DNA of 64,000 nt from Stutzerimonas zhaodongensis (GCF_003696365.1 NZ_RFFM01000002.1:1054001-1118000), one strand, 5' to 3'. Positions 18,421 through 27,193 are shown, counted from the stretch's first letter. Notes: generated by a model not told the origin, from the letters alone. A program made the numbers and translations.

Positions 18421-19302
18421 CTACCAATTCAGCTGTAGGTGACTCTCGAACTGCCGTCTCTCGCCGGTCAGCGGATCGTTGAATTCCAGCCCACGTGCCA
18501 GCAGCTTGAGAGGCTTCGAATAATCGTCCTGATCACGCCGGCCGCGCTCGATCAGCTCAGGGTAGAAAGGGTCATTGCAGATACCGGCACCCAAGGTGGC
18601 CATCTGCAGGCGCAGCTGATGCTTGCGCCCGGTAATCGGATAAAGCGCATATCGCCAAAGCTCACAACGACGCTCGAGCACCTCGATGCGCGTCTCGCTA
18701 TTGGCTTCGCCGTCGCCGCGCTTCATCAGGAAGAACGGCTCGCCGTCGATCATGTGCAGCCGCTCCACACGGGGAAATTCCAGCTCAGGCAGCGCAGGAC
18801 AGATCGCTTCATAACGCTTGTCGATACGGCGCTCCCGGAACAGTGCCTGATAGCGCCCGCGACTCTCGGGATTGGTGGAAAACAGCACCAGCCCGGCCGT
18901 CAGCCTGTCGATGCGATGAATCGGCACCAGATCGGGATTCCCCACACGCTTGCTCAAGCGCGCCAGCAGCGTCTCGTTTACGTACTCGCCGGCCGGCATC
19001 ACCGGCAGGAAGTGCGGTTTGTCGGCGATCAGCAGGTGGTCGTCCAGATGCAGCACGTCCTCCTCGAAAGGGATCGGCTTCTCGTCCGGCACCTCACGAA
19101 AGTAATGGACCTTCATCCCCACCTGATAAGGATGGTCGAGTGTCAGCGGCTGCCCGTCCGCGCCCAGCACACGGCCGCGGGCGAAACGGTCAAGCCAGAT
19201 GGTCCGGTCGATCGCATGAAAATGCGCGCACAGGCAGTCGAGCACGGTGGCCCAGTGACCTTGAGGCAGATGCAGAGTGCTGCGGGCGTTGGGAGCGGGC
19301 AT
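18421..19302 (-). CDS. RluA-family pseudouridine synthase
   Basis: A 293-residue enzyme expected to isomerise uridine in rRNA or tRNA. The catalytic aspartate is in VPIHRIDRLTAGLVLFS, matching the HRxDxxTxG motif. RYEAICPALPE and PITGRKHQLRLQMATLGAGICND (the KHQLR motif) are the other two conserved blocks. The first 70 residues resemble a degenerate S4-like lead-in (LDRFARGRVLGADGQPLTLDHPYQVGMKVHYF). The ATG at 19302 was chosen; the frame stays open to 19926 only as antisense of the next gene. The target position is not assignable. Confidence 0.87.
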   Translation of the reverse strand: MPAPNARSTLHLPQGHWATVLDCLCAHFHAIDRTIWLDRFARGRVLGADGQPLTLDHPYQVGMKVHYFREVPDEKPIPFEEDVLHLDDHLLIADKPHFLPVMPAGEYVNETLLARLSKRVGNPDLVPIHRIDRLTAGLVLFSTNPESRGRYQALFRERRIDKRYEAICPALPELEFPRVERLHMIDGEPFFLMKRGDGEANSETRIEVLERRCELWRYALYPITGRKHQLRLQMATLGAGICNDPFYPELIERGRRDQDDYSKPLKLLARGLEFNDPLTGERRQFESHLQLNW

Positions 19303-19443
19303 GGCGGGGATGCTGAAGGAAACGGCCGTTGATGATACCCGACTGAACGGCCCGCACCTCGCTGTCGATTTGTGCAAAAGCCAATCGACCATTGCTTGAA
19401 TGCATCGGAATCCCGATGCGCGCCGCGCTACCGGAGGCCCACA

Positions 19444-20247
19444 GTGACGAACCACTCGATTGTTTCCCGCCAGCAATGGCTGGCCGCTCACGCCGAACAT
19501 CTGGTCAAGGAAAAGCAGGTCACTCACCAGCGAGAAGCGCTTGCCGCCGCTCGCCGCGATCTGCCCTGGACACCGGTGGAGGAGGACTACCGATTTCAGG
19601 ACGCACAGGGCACGGTGAGCCTGGACGACCTCTTCGAGGGCCGTAGCCAGCTGATCATCAAACACTTCATGTTCGGACCAGACTGGCAGGAAGGTTGCGT
19701 CGGCTGCTCGTTCGAGATGGACCATCTGCAGGGAACGCTGGTGCATCTGGCTAATCACGATGTCAGTGTCGTCGCGGTCTCGCGCGGGACCTTCGCAGCG
19801 CTCGATGCCTTTCGCAGGCGCATGGGCTGGAGCATTCGCTGGGTGTCTTCGGCGGGTAGTGATTTCAACCGTGACTTTCACGTGTCTTTCGATCCCGAGG
19901 ACATCGTCGACGGCAAGGTCTTCCACAACTTCGCCTGGGAGCCGTTCGTCTGCGAAGAGTTATCGGGTTTTAGCGTGTTCTATCGCGACGAGGACGGGCG
20001 TATCTATCACACCTTTTCCGCCTATGGGCGTGGCGCCGAGGAGCTGCTGGGTAGCTATGTGCTTCTCGACATGACCCCTAACGGGCGCAACGAAAACGGC
20101 CCGAGGTACAACCTGACCGACTGGGTGCGCCACCACGATCGCTATGGCAGTGCGGACACCGTAGATGCAACCGGCCGCGCCAATCGAAGTGGATCGGCCA
20201 CCAGCGAAGGCTGCTGTCATCAGGCAGAGACCCTGTCATCCGGCTGA
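19444..20247 (+). CDS. DUF899 family thioredoxin-fold protein
   Basis: A 267-residue cytoplasmic protein of the DUF899 family. LIIKHFMFGPDWQEGCVGCSFEMDHL carries the CxxC pair expected in its thioredoxin-like fold. VVAVSRGTFAALDAFRRRMGWSIRWVSS and FAWEPFVCEELSGFSVFYRDEDGRIYHTFSAYGRG are typical of the family. No reaction is established. The start is a GTG at 19444 with GGAGG just upstream. The last 40 residues (after WVRHHDRYG) are low in family similarity and hold an extra CC pair. It precedes the ThDP enzyme by 100 bases in the same direction. Confidence 0.82.
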   Translation: MTNHSIVSRQQWLAAHAEHLVKEKQVTHQREALAAARRDLPWTPVEEDYRFQDAQGTVSLDDLFEGRSQLIIKHFMFGPDWQEGCVGCSFEMDHLQGTLVHLANHDVSVVAVSRGTFAALDAFRRRMGWSIRWVSSAGSDFNRDFHVSFDPEDIVDGKVFHNFAWEPFVCEELSGFSVFYRDEDGRIYHTFSAYGRGAEELLGSYVLLDMTPNGRNENGPRYNLTDWVRHHDRYGSADTVDATGRANRSGSATSEGCCHQAETLSSG

Positions 20248-20347
20248 AACCCGCGAACCCTGGCGGCAACGCCCGGTCCAGACTAATACACCAGGCGTAC
20301 GGCAATCGTCGCCTGGGCTGCTTCCAGTCCAGACCAGGCGAAATCTC

Positions 20348-22153
20348 ATGGCGATTACAGTTGGTGACTTCCTGATCGAACGCCTCTACCAATGGGGTGT
20401 TCGGCGCATTTACGGCTATCCGGGCGATGGCATCAATGGCGTGTTCGGCGCGCTAAACCGTGCCAATGAGAAAATCCGCTTCATTCAGGCGCGGCATGAG
20501 GAAATGGCTGCATTCATGGCCTCGGCCGATGCCAAGTTCAACGGCGGGCTGGGCGTGTGCATCGCCACCTCCGGCCCAGGCGCAACGCATCTGCTGACCG
20601 GTTTATACGACGCTCGCATGGACCACATGCCGGTGCTGGCGATCGCTGGCCAGCAGGCCCGTACTGCAATGGGCGCGCACTATCAGCAGGAGGTCGACCT
20701 GGCCTCGATGTTCAAGGACGTCGCGGGCGCGTTCGTCCAGCAAGCCAGCACGCCGGCGCAGGTACGCCATCTGGTGGACCGAGCGATACGCACCGCGCTG
20801 GGCCAGCGCACGGTTACTGCGATCATCCTGCCCAACGATCTGCAGGAGATGGAGTACAGCGACCCTCCGCGTACCCACGGGGCCGTATTGTCCGGAATTG
20901 GCTACACCCGACCGAAAGTAGTGCCCTACAACGATGACCTGATCCGTGCGGCCGAGGTGCTCAACGCCGGCGAGAAGGTGGCGATTCTGGTGGGTGCCGG
21001 CGCGCTGGACGCCACCGATGAGATCATCGCTGTCGCGCAGAAACTCGGCGCGGGCGTGGCCAAGGCGCTGCTGGGCAAGGCCGCCGTGCCGGATGACCTG
21101 CCATGGGTAACCGGGGCGATTGGTCTGCTCGGCACCGAGCCGAGCTACAAGATGATGAACGAGTGCGACACGCTGCTGATGGTCGGGTCGGGCTTCCCTT
21201 ACTCCGAATTCCTTCCCGAAGAGGGCCAGGCGCGCGGCGTACAGATCGACCTCAAGGCGGACATGCTCAGCATCCGCTATCCAATGGAAGTGAACCTGCA
21301 AGGGGACTCGGCGGAAACCCTGCGAGCACTGCTGCCGCTGTTGCTGCACAAGGCAGATCGCGAATGGCGGGATCGCATCGAGAACTGGCGAGACGACTGG
21401 GACGAGACTCTGGTAGAGCGCGCCATGGTCTCGGCCGAGCCGATCAACCCGCAGCGAGTGGCGCTGGAGCTCTCGCCACGGCTGCCGGACATGAGCATCG
21501 TCACCAGCGACTCAGGCTCCTGCGCCAACTGGTATGCGCGTGACATCCGCCTGCGGCGCGGCATGTTGGGCTCGCTGTCCGGTGGGCTGGCATCCATGGG
21601 CGCGGCGGTGCCCTACGCCATTGCAGCCAAGTTCTGTCACCCGGAGCGCACGGTGGTGGCGATGGTGGGCGACGGTGCGATGCAGATGAACAACATGGCC
21701 GAACTGATCACGGTAGCCAAGTACTGGCAGGAATGGGAGAACCCGCAATGGATCTGCTGCGTGTTCAACAATGAGGATCTGAATCAGGTGACCTGGGAGC
21801 AACGGGTCATGGAGGGCGATCCGAAGTTCGAAGCGTCGCAAAACATCCCTAATGTGCCCTATCACCGCTTCGCCGAATCAATTGGGCTGGTAGGTATTTA
21901 CGTCGACCGCGAGGATCAGGTCGTTGCCGCCTGGGAGCAAGCCTTTGCCGCGGACCGGCCCGTCTTGATCGAATTCAAGACCGACCCCAACGTGCCGCCT
22001 TTGCCGCCGCATCTGAAAATCGACCAGATCAAGAAATACGCCTCGACATTGTTGCAAGGCGACCCAGATCAGGCGGGCATCCTGGTGCAGTCGGCCAAGC
22101 AGATCTTCGCCAAGGTGATGCCGAACCGGAACAAGGACAAAGACGAGCAATAG
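20348..22153 (+). CDS. PoxB-like thiamine-pyrophosphate enzyme (pyruvate oxidase/acetolactate synthase family)
   Basis: A 601-residue three-domain ThDP enzyme. The N-terminal domain has GYPGDGINGVFGAL and the cofactor-activating glutamate in QARHEEMAAFMA; the central domain has VAILVGAGALDA; and the C-terminal ThDP-binding motif is VGDGAMQMNNMAELITVAKYW...NNEDLNQVTWE. Members include pyruvate:quinone oxidase and related decarboxylases. A C-terminal amphipathic tail like that of E. coli PoxB is not obvious; the end is KVMPNRNKDKDEQ. It probably converts pyruvate or another 2-oxoacid, with the acceptor unknown. The ATG at 20348 has AGGCGA before it. Confidence 0.85.
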   Translation: MAITVGDFLIERLYQWGVRRIYGYPGDGINGVFGALNRANEKIRFIQARHEEMAAFMASADAKFNGGLGVCIATSGPGATHLLTGLYDARMDHMPVLAIAGQQARTAMGAHYQQEVDLASMFKDVAGAFVQQASTPAQVRHLVDRAIRTALGQRTVTAIILPNDLQEMEYSDPPRTHGAVLSGIGYTRPKVVPYNDDLIRAAEVLNAGEKVAILVGAGALDATDEIIAVAQKLGAGVAKALLGKAAVPDDLPWVTGAIGLLGTEPSYKMMNECDTLLMVGSGFPYSEFLPEEGQARGVQIDLKADMLSIRYPMEVNLQGDSAETLRALLPLLLHKADREWRDRIENWRDDWDETLVERAMVSAEPINPQRVALELSPRLPDMSIVTSDSGSCANWYARDIRLRRGMLGSLSGGLASMGAAVPYAIAAKFCHPERTVVAMVGDGAMQMNNMAELITVAKYWQEWENPQWICCVFNNEDLNQVTWEQRVMEGDPKFEASQNIPNVPYHRFAESIGLVGIYVDREDQVVAAWEQAFAADRPVLIEFKTDPNVPPLPPHLKIDQIKKYASTLLQGDPDQAGILVQSAKQIFAKVMPNRNKDKDEQ

Positions 22154-22169
22154 GGATATACACAAGCAA

Positions 22170-22199
22170 GCGGGGCGGATCAGTAATGACCCGCCCCGC
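22170..22199. terminator. GC-rich hairpin between convergent genes
   Basis: GCGGGGCGG and CCGCCCCGC (22170-22178 with 22191-22199) form a 9-base stem between the ThDP enzyme and the PepSY gene. The U-tracts are weak on both sides. It is a likely bidirectional transcription stop. Confidence 0.5.
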
Positions 22200-22229
22200 C
22201 TGGCAGCATGTGGTCGCCGCGCCGCTTGA

Positions 22230-22496
22230 TCAGTCTTCCTTGTCGCGGGTCACTTCACCTGACTTGCCGTCGATCTTGAATTCCCAGACCTTTCCGTCTG
22301 CCTTCACGCCCTCGCCTTCCCAATAGTCGCCATCGGCTTCGATGGCGTGCAGGGCTGTATAGCCGGCAGCCTTGGCTTTCTCCACGGCCTGCTCCAGGGT
22401 GATCCAGTCAGCGCCTGGCTTGTCGGCCAGCGCAACGCCACTGGTCGCTCCAAGTACGGCAATGGCGAGGGCAGCAGTCAGTTTCTTGTGGTACAT
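22230..22496 (-). CDS. small secreted PepSY-domain protein
   Basis: An 88-residue protein with a signal peptide (MYHKKLTAALAIAVLGATSGVALA) and one PepSY unit: WITLEQAVEKAKAAGYTALHAIEADGD, then WEFKIDGKSGEVTRDKED. PepSY domains are small periplasmic modules often found with two-component systems and metal or protease control. AAGGATCG before the ATG at 22496 fixes the start. It lies 117 bases downstream of the CusF-like gene in the same orientation and opposite the bqs-like operon, which has two more PepSY proteins. Confidence 0.85.
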   Translation of the reverse strand: MYHKKLTAALAIAVLGATSGVALADKPGADWITLEQAVEKAKAAGYTALHAIEADGDYWEGEGVKADGKVWEFKIDGKSGEVTRDKED

Positions 22497-22613
22497 GAGT
22501 TCGATCCTTTTTGGCTGTAAATCGGAACGGGCCGCTTCGCAGCCCTTATAGATACGAGCCCAACGGCCAGGCGGAGGTTCACTCCGGACGCTCAAGCGCG
22601 GGCAATCAGCCTG

Positions 22614-22973
22614 TCACTGCTTGTCGATTGAGACGATGGCAGCCTGCTCGCCCTCGCTCTGAAAGCTGATCTGGACCGCGTCCCCCACGGACAAGCCTTC
22701 GAGCTGTTCACGCCTGGCCTGGAAATCCATGGTCGAGGCCGGCCATTTCAATGCCGGAACCGGCCCATGGGCAATGCTCACCAAGCCTCGTTGGAGATCC
22801 AGCGCTTCGATGGTACCGGTGGCCCGCATGACCGGCTCGGAGACCATTTCAGTCGCCGGCCCTCCGTCGATTTGTGCGGTGCCGGCGGGCGGCGCGGGCT
22901 TGAGCAGATCCTCAGCCACCACCGGCTGGCCGAGCAGCAGCAGACTCAAGGTAAAGCAGTGCAGCGTTTTCAT
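22614..22973 (-). CDS. CusF-like periplasmic copper/silver-binding protein
   Basis: A 119-residue protein with a signal peptide (MKTLHCFTLSLLLLGQPVVA) and a CusF-type OB-fold domain (GTIEALDLQRGLVSIAHGPVPALKWPASTMDF). E. coli CusF binds Cu(I)/Ag(I) through His36, Met47 and Met49, with Trp44 capping the metal. Here H, W and the second Met are present (HGPVPALKWPASTM), but the position of the first Met is Ser. Metal affinity may therefore be reduced or altered. GGGAGG lies before the ATG. No cusABC genes are nearby. It is divergent from the bqs-like operon across 160 bases, so a shared regulator is likely. Confidence 0.82.
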   Translation of the reverse strand: MKTLHCFTLSLLLLGQPVVAEDLLKPAPPAGTAQIDGGPATEMVSEPVMRATGTIEALDLQRGLVSIAHGPVPALKWPASTMDFQARREQLEGLSVGDAVQISFQSEGEQAAIVSIDKQ

Positions 22974-23066
22974 AACGGACCCTCCCTGAAGGGTGGACGT
23001 ACGCGTATTGGACAATGCCCTCGCGCCCTTTGCTGCGAGCCGGCGTTTTTAAGCCGCGCCGCCTCG

Positions 23067-23082
23067 TTCAGTTTCGCGTAAG
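23067..23082 (+). promoter_or_regulatory. candidate BqsR box
   Basis: TTCAG-N6-GTAAG matches the BqsR direct-repeat pattern TTAAG-N6-TTAAG with one mismatch in each half. A separate TTAAG stands at 23049-23053. TAACCT about 10 bases downstream (23093-23098) could be a -10. It lies in the divergent region between the CusF-like gene and the PepSY operon. Confidence 0.4.
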
Positions 23083-23133
23083 CCATGCCTCGTAACCTGT
23101 GAAGCGTCGAAACCCACACAGGAAAACCAAACC

Positions 23134-23442
23134 ATGAAAACACTGACTACGCTGATCACTGCCGCCACCCTCGCCCTCGGTGCCAACCTGGCCATGGCGC
23201 GCGACCTCGGCCCGGATGAAGCCTTGCAACTGCGTGACGCGGGCACCATTCAATCCTTCGAAAAGCTCAACGAAGCCGCATTGGCCAAGCACCCCGGTGC
23301 CAAGGTCGAGGAATCCGAGTTGGAGGAAGAATACGGCCGCTACATCTATCAGGTTGAATTGCGCGACGACAAAGGTGTGCAATGGGACATGGAGCTCGAC
23401 GCCAAGACCGGCGAAGTACTCAAGGACCAACAGGATGACTGA
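23134..23442 (+). CDS. bqsP: PepSY-domain secreted protein, first gene of the bqs-like operon
   Basis: A 102-residue protein with a signal peptide (MKTLTTLITAATLALGANLAMA) and a PepSY unit: DEALQLRDAGTIQSFEKLNEAALAKHPGAKVEESELEEE, then WDMELDAKTGEVLKDQQDD. It is very acidic and could bind a divalent metal in the periplasm. Its stop overlaps the next start (TGATG). Two small genes stand before the regulator pair in P. aeruginosa bqsPQRST, and this arrangement is the basis of the name; the individual P/Q assignment is inferred from order only. Confidence 0.75.
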   Translation: MKTLTTLITAATLALGANLAMARDLGPDEALQLRDAGTIQSFEKLNEAALAKHPGAKVEESELEEEYGRYIYQVELRDDKGVQWDMELDAKTGEVLKDQQDD

Positions 23443-23747
23443 TGCGCGCCGCTACTCTTCTCACCATTCCACTGACGCTACTGCTCGCTGCCACCCCGGC
23501 AGCGAGCCGTGACCTCGATCAGGATGAAGCCCTGCGGCTGCGCCGCGAGGGCCTGATCCTGCCGCTCGAAACCCTGCTGCACAAGGCAATGGAGCGCCAC
23601 CCCGGCGCCAGGTTTCTGGAGGCTGAACTGGAAGAGGAAGATGGCATCTATGTGTACGAAATCGAACTGATCACAGCCGACGGCGTTGCGCGTGAAATCG
23701 AACTGGACGCGCGCGATGGCCGCTTACTCAAAGACGAAGAAGACTGA
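23442..23747 (+). CDS. bqsQ: PepSY-domain secreted protein, second gene of the bqs-like operon
   Basis: A 101-residue paralogue of the preceding protein: signal peptide ([22 protein letters not shown]), [39 protein letters not shown] and [18 protein letters not shown]. The two proteins align along their whole length, so they arose by tandem duplication. It is translationally coupled on both sides through TGATG overlaps, at 23442 and 23747. The acidic EAELEEEDG stretch is a possible metal-binding surface. Confidence 0.75.
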   Translation: MRAATLLTIPLTLLLAATPAASRDLDQDEALRLRREGLILPLETLLHKAMERHPGARFLEAELEEEDGIYVYEIELITADGVAREIELDARDGRLLKDEED

Positions 23748-24412
23748 TGCGCCTGTTATTGGTCGAAGACAATGTGCCGCTTGCTGACGAACTGGTCGCC
23801 AGCCTTTCCCGTCAGGGCTACGCAACCGATTGGCTAGCAGATGGCCGGGATGCCGACTACCAGGGCAGCAGCGAACCCTATGACCTCATCGTTCTGGACC
23901 TTGGCCTGCCCGGTAAGCCGGGGCTCGACGTATTGCGCGACTGGCGCGCCCGCGGTCTGGCTACGCCTGTACTCATCCTGACCGCCCGAGACTCCTGGTC
24001 CGAACGCATCGAAGGGCTGAAAGCCGGCGCCGACGATTACCTGACCAAACCTTTCCATCCTGAAGAATTGCTGCTGCGCATTCAGGCGCTGCTAAGGCGC
24101 GCCCACGGCGTAGCCAATCAACCCCTGTTGCAGGTCGGCGGGCTAGCGCTCGACGAAGCACGCCAACACTGCCGCAAGGACGGCCAGGACGTTGAGCTGA
24201 CTGCCGGCGAATTCCGCCTGCTGCGCTACTTCATGTTGCACCCTGGCCAACTCTTGTCGAAAACACAGCTCGCCGAGCATCTGTATGACGGCGAAACCGA
24301 GCGCGACTCGAATGTAATCGAAGTGCACGTCAATCGCCTGCGCGGAAAGCTCGGGCGCGAGCTGATCGAAACCCGCCGCGGCCAGGGTTACCGCTTCGGC
24401 GGCGCGGCTTGA
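23747..24412 (+). CDS. bqsR: OmpR/PhoP-family response regulator (BqsR-like)
   Basis: A 221-residue response regulator. The receiver domain has the acidic pocket VEDN, the phosphorylation aspartate in [11 protein letters not shown] in ILTAR and K in [10 protein letters not shown]. The C-terminal winged helix has [31 protein letters not shown] and [15 protein letters not shown]. It pairs with the kinase that overlaps its end by 4 bases. The RExxE motif in that kinase and the upstream PepSY genes identify it as the counterpart of BqsR/CarR of P. aeruginosa rather than PhoP or PmrA. Confidence 0.85.
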   Translation: MRLLLVEDNVPLADELVASLSRQGYATDWLADGRDADYQGSSEPYDLIVLDLGLPGKPGLDVLRDWRARGLATPVLILTARDSWSERIEGLKAGADDYLTKPFHPEELLLRIQALLRRAHGVANQPLLQVGGLALDEARQHCRKDGQDVELTAGEFRLLRYFMLHPGQLLSKTQLAEHLYDGETERDSNVIEVHVNRLRGKLGRELIETRRGQGYRFGGAA

Positions 24413-25737
24413 AGTCGATCCAGCGCAGTCTCAGCCTGGGGCTGATCTGCGTCCTGCTGCTGGTCGGGCTGCTGCTGGTTCAGAGCAGCCTATGGCTGTT
24501 CGAGTCCGGCCTGCAGCGCAACCTGGCGACTGACCTGCGCGAAGAAACCGAAGGGTTGCTGACCGCTGTAGTGAGGGGTCCGGATGGCTTCAAGCTCGAT
24601 ACGAGCCGGCTCAACCCGCGCTACCAGCGTGCATTCTCAGGCCACTACTTCCGCATCGACCTGCCCGGACGAAGCTGGCGATCGCGCTCGCTATGGGACG
24701 CCGAGCCTGCCTGGCCCGAACGCAACGGCCTGGCCGACGATCTGCTGGACGGGCCGCAAGAGCAACGATTGCTCAGCTATCGCGCCGAATATCGACGCGA
24801 CGGCCAGACCGTCACGATCACGGTCGCCCGCGACTACACCCCTATCCTCAAGAGCTTCGCCCAGGTTCGCCTCGGTGGGCTGGGCCTGGTCGGCCTGGCA
24901 TTGCTGATATTCCTGCTGCTGCAGCGCTACGCCGTGACCCTCGCCATGCGCCCGCTCGAACGCGCGCGACAGCAGATCGCGCAGCTGCAGCAGGGCCAGC
25001 GCCAGCAGCTGGATATTCAGGTGCCGGTGGAGCTGCAGCCACTGGTAGAGCAGATCAACCACCTGCTCGCCCACACCGATGACACCCTCAAGCGCTCCCG
25101 CCACGCGCTGGGCAATCTCGGCCACGCGCTGAAAACCCCGCTGGCCGTACTCGGCAGCCTGACGTTGCGCGAAGAGCTGGGCGCACATCCAACACTTCAG
25201 GCAGGGCTGCGCGAACAACTCGAGCAGATCCAGCAACGTGTATCCCGCGAACTCGGCCGGGCCCGCCTGGCCGGTGAAGTGCTGCCAGGCTCCTACTTCG
25301 AATGCGCCGAAGAACTCGCCCCGCTGTTTGAAACACTGCAGATGATCCACCGCCGCGATCTCGATCTGCAGTGGCAAACCCACGATGGTTGCCGCCTGCC
25401 CTGGGACCGGGAAGACATGCTCGAACTGCTTGGCAATCTGCTGGACAACGCCTGCAAATTCGCGCGTTCCAAGGTGTTGCTAAGCATCGATCAGGAGGCA
25501 GACGGCTTCGTCATTCAGGTTGAGGATGACGGCCCCGGCATTCCCGAAGATCGGCGCGAAGCAGTGCTGGAGCGTGGCACGCGCCTCGATGAGCGAGCCG
25601 AGGGGCACGGCTTGGGGCTGGGCATTGTGCGGGACATTCTTGCCGCCTGGAGCGGCGAGCTCTGGCTTGAGCAAAGTTCGCTTGGCGGATTGCGCGCACG
25701 GATCTATCTACCGATGCATAAACGCCGGGCGGGATGA
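24409..25737 (+). CDS. bqsS: sensor histidine kinase with RExxE motif (BqsS-like Fe(II) sensor)
   Basis: A 442-residue inner-membrane kinase: TM1 about 8-31, a periplasmic domain to about 155, TM2 about 156-175, a HAMP-like linker, the phosphoacceptor H (about residue 239, in [13 protein letters not shown]) and an ATPase domain ([32 protein letters not shown]). Just after TM1 lies R44-E-E-T-E48, an RExxE motif. In P. aeruginosa BqsS this motif senses extracellular Fe(II). The start is a TTG at 24409 overlapping the regulator stop as TTGA, which suits coupled translation; no better ATG exists nearby. Confidence 0.83.
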   Translation: MKSIQRSLSLGLICVLLLVGLLLVQSSLWLFESGLQRNLATDLREETEGLLTAVVRGPDGFKLDTSRLNPRYQRAFSGHYFRIDLPGRSWRSRSLWDAEPAWPERNGLADDLLDGPQEQRLLSYRAEYRRDGQTVTITVARDYTPILKSFAQVRLGGLGLVGLALLIFLLLQRYAVTLAMRPLERARQQIAQLQQGQRQQLDIQVPVELQPLVEQINHLLAHTDDTLKRSRHALGNLGHALKTPLAVLGSLTLREELGAHPTLQAGLREQLEQIQQRVSRELGRARLAGEVLPGSYFECAEELAPLFETLQMIHRRDLDLQWQTHDGCRLPWDREDMLELLGNLLDNACKFARSKVLLSIDQEADGFVIQVEDDGPGIPEDRREAVLERGTRLDERAEGHGLGLGIVRDILAAWSGELWLEQSSLGGLRARIYLPMHKRRAG

Positions 25738-25771
25738 TCGATGGATGGATGCTGCGGATAACGCGGAGAAA

Positions 25772-25987
25772 TTACTGTGAGCGGGCCAGCTCGTTACGCA
25801 TGTCTTCCAAAATCGTTTCCACCAGCAGACCGTTCTGCACATGCTGGCCGGACACCATACGCGTGGCTTCGGTGCCATTGATGGGATAACCGACACGGAC
25901 GACCAGATAGCCGTCATCTTGAGGCTCGACTCGGGTTTTGTAGTCCGCCGGGAAGTTATCGGCGAGGTGGCGCGACAAGGTTTTCAT
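25772..25987 (-). CDS. small conserved hypothetical protein
   Basis: A 71-residue soluble protein (MKTLSRHLADNFP to NELARSQ), without signal peptide, membrane segment or cysteine. The pattern GYLVVRVGYPINGTEATRMVSGQHVQNG followed by a charged helix suggests a small alpha/beta fold, but no family is recognised. AGAGG precedes the ATG at 25987 at normal spacing, which supports translation. It is convergent with the histidine kinase (34 bases between stops). Confidence 0.65.
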   Translation of the reverse strand: MKTLSRHLADNFPADYKTRVEPQDDGYLVVRVGYPINGTEATRMVSGQHVQNGLLVETILEDMRNELARSQ

Positions 25988-26107
25988 AGGTGCCTCTTGC
26001 ACATGGTCTGACACAAAGACCCGGCGAAGCACTCGGAGATTCCATCCACTCATCGGATGACTGTTCTCAATACAAAAAACTGTCATGCAATGAGGGGTGG
26101 CGTCGTT

Positions 26108-26206
26108 CTATTTACCTTCATTTTTTCCGTATGCCAGCCAGGCAAGCAAACCCATTCCGGCAAAGGCCGTTAGGGAAAAAATAAGCGCATTCAGTAACAG
26201 GCTCAT
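26108..26206 (-). CDS. predicted 32-residue single-pass membrane protein
   Basis: The minus strand encodes a 32-residue peptide beginning MSLLLNALIFSL and ending AYGKNEGK, then a TAG stop. Residues 2-26 form one uninterrupted hydrophobic segment with a Trp near its end and a charged, positive C-tail, as in small inner-membrane subunits or regulators. AGGAA lies 7 bases before the ATG at 26206. It has no recognised homologue, and its length is near the limit at which chance ORFs occur. The good ribosome site and clean TM profile favour a real gene. Confidence 0.5.
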   Translation of the reverse strand: MSLLLNALIFSLTAFAGMGLLAWLAYGKNEGK

Positions 26207-26320
26207 CGTGAATTTCCTCGTTCTGCTCGCTTGAAGTACACCCCGAATATATGTAGCTTCTGGCGACACGTCGAGTCACCCGATAGTCGCGTGTAAAGTT
26301 TTCCAGCAGATGAGGCCACC

Positions 26321-27193
26321 ATGAAACGCAAACAATCGATCAGCCAGATCCGCTGGGACCTGGCTTTGCGGTATCGCCTGATCGAGACAATTGCCTGGTG
26401 GGAGGGCCGTCTGACCACGGGCCATCTGATGCAGAGCTTTGGCATCAGTCGGCAGCAGGCCTCCAAGGACATCAACACCTACCTGAGTGAGCACGCGCCG
26501 AAAAACCTTACATATGACCGTCAGCTGAAGGGCTACAAGCCGAGCAAAGCGTTCGAGCCATTGTTCATCGACGGCAGTGCCAGCGCCTACCTGCATCTGT
26601 TGGACCAGAACCGCGACCGCGCCCCGCATATCGAAGGCCTGGCGCTGGCATATGCCCACACCGAAGTGCTTCACATGCCCGACCGCAGCATCTGTCCCGA
26701 GGTGTTGCGTCCGATCCTGAAGGCCTGCCGCGAAGGGCTGCGACTGGAAGCCGAATACGTCTCGCTCGCCCACCCGGACGTCGAGATCCGCGTGATGGCC
26801 CCGCACACCCTGGTGTTCACCGGCACGCGCTGGCATGTGCGCGCCTACTGCGAGAAGAACCGCGGTTTTCGCGACTTCGTCCTCAGCCGGTTTCGCGGCG
26901 AGCCAGATCTGATGGACGAAAGCGACAACACCCAGGAAACGGACGAGGCCTGGAACACTCCAGTGGACGTGATCATCGAGCCTGATGTGCGGCTGACAAC
27001 AGAACAGAAAGCGATCATCGAAAGCGATTACGGGATGCAGGATGGCGAGCTGCGCATCGCCACTCGTGGCGCGCTGGTGCAGTACGTGCTGCAGCGGTAT
27101 CAGATTGATCCGAATACGGTGCTGGCCAATCCGGCAGCGCAGCAGATTCAGGTGAGGAATCTGCAGGGGTTGAAGGGGTGGTTGTACGCATGA
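26321..27193 (+). CDS. WYL-domain transcriptional regulator
   Basis: A 290-residue protein with an N-terminal winged helix-turn-helix (about 10-75; LMQSFGISRQQASKDINTYL), a WYL domain (about 125-205; LEAEYVSLAHPDVEIRVMAPHTLVFTGTRWHVRAYCE) and a C-terminal WCX-type extension (about 215-290). This three-part layout is that of CapW/BrxR-type homodimeric repressors, often linked to DNA damage or phage defence. No defence genes are adjacent; the next gene downstream is sbcD after 1.1 kb of repeats. The ligand (nucleic acid or nucleotide) and targets are unknown. The ATG has GAGG just upstream. Confidence 0.83.
   Translation: MKRKQSISQIRWDLALRYRLIETIAWWEGRLTTGHLMQSFGISRQQASKDINTYLSEHAPKNLTYDRQLKGYKPSKAFEPLFIDGSASAYLHLLDQNRDRAPHIEGLALAYAHTEVLHMPDRSICPEVLRPILKACREGLRLEAEYVSLAHPDVEIRVMAPHTLVFTGTRWHVRAYCEKNRGFRDFVLSRFRGEPDLMDESDNTQETDEAWNTPVDVIIEPDVRLTTEQKAIIESDYGMQDGELRIATRGALVQYVLQRYQIDPNTVLANPAAQQIQVRNLQGLKGWLYA

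Noticed and set aside
18421..19926. Extension of the pseudouridine synthase to 501 residues
   Set aside because: The part beyond 19302 is the antisense of the DUF899 gene and has no similarity to RluA proteins.
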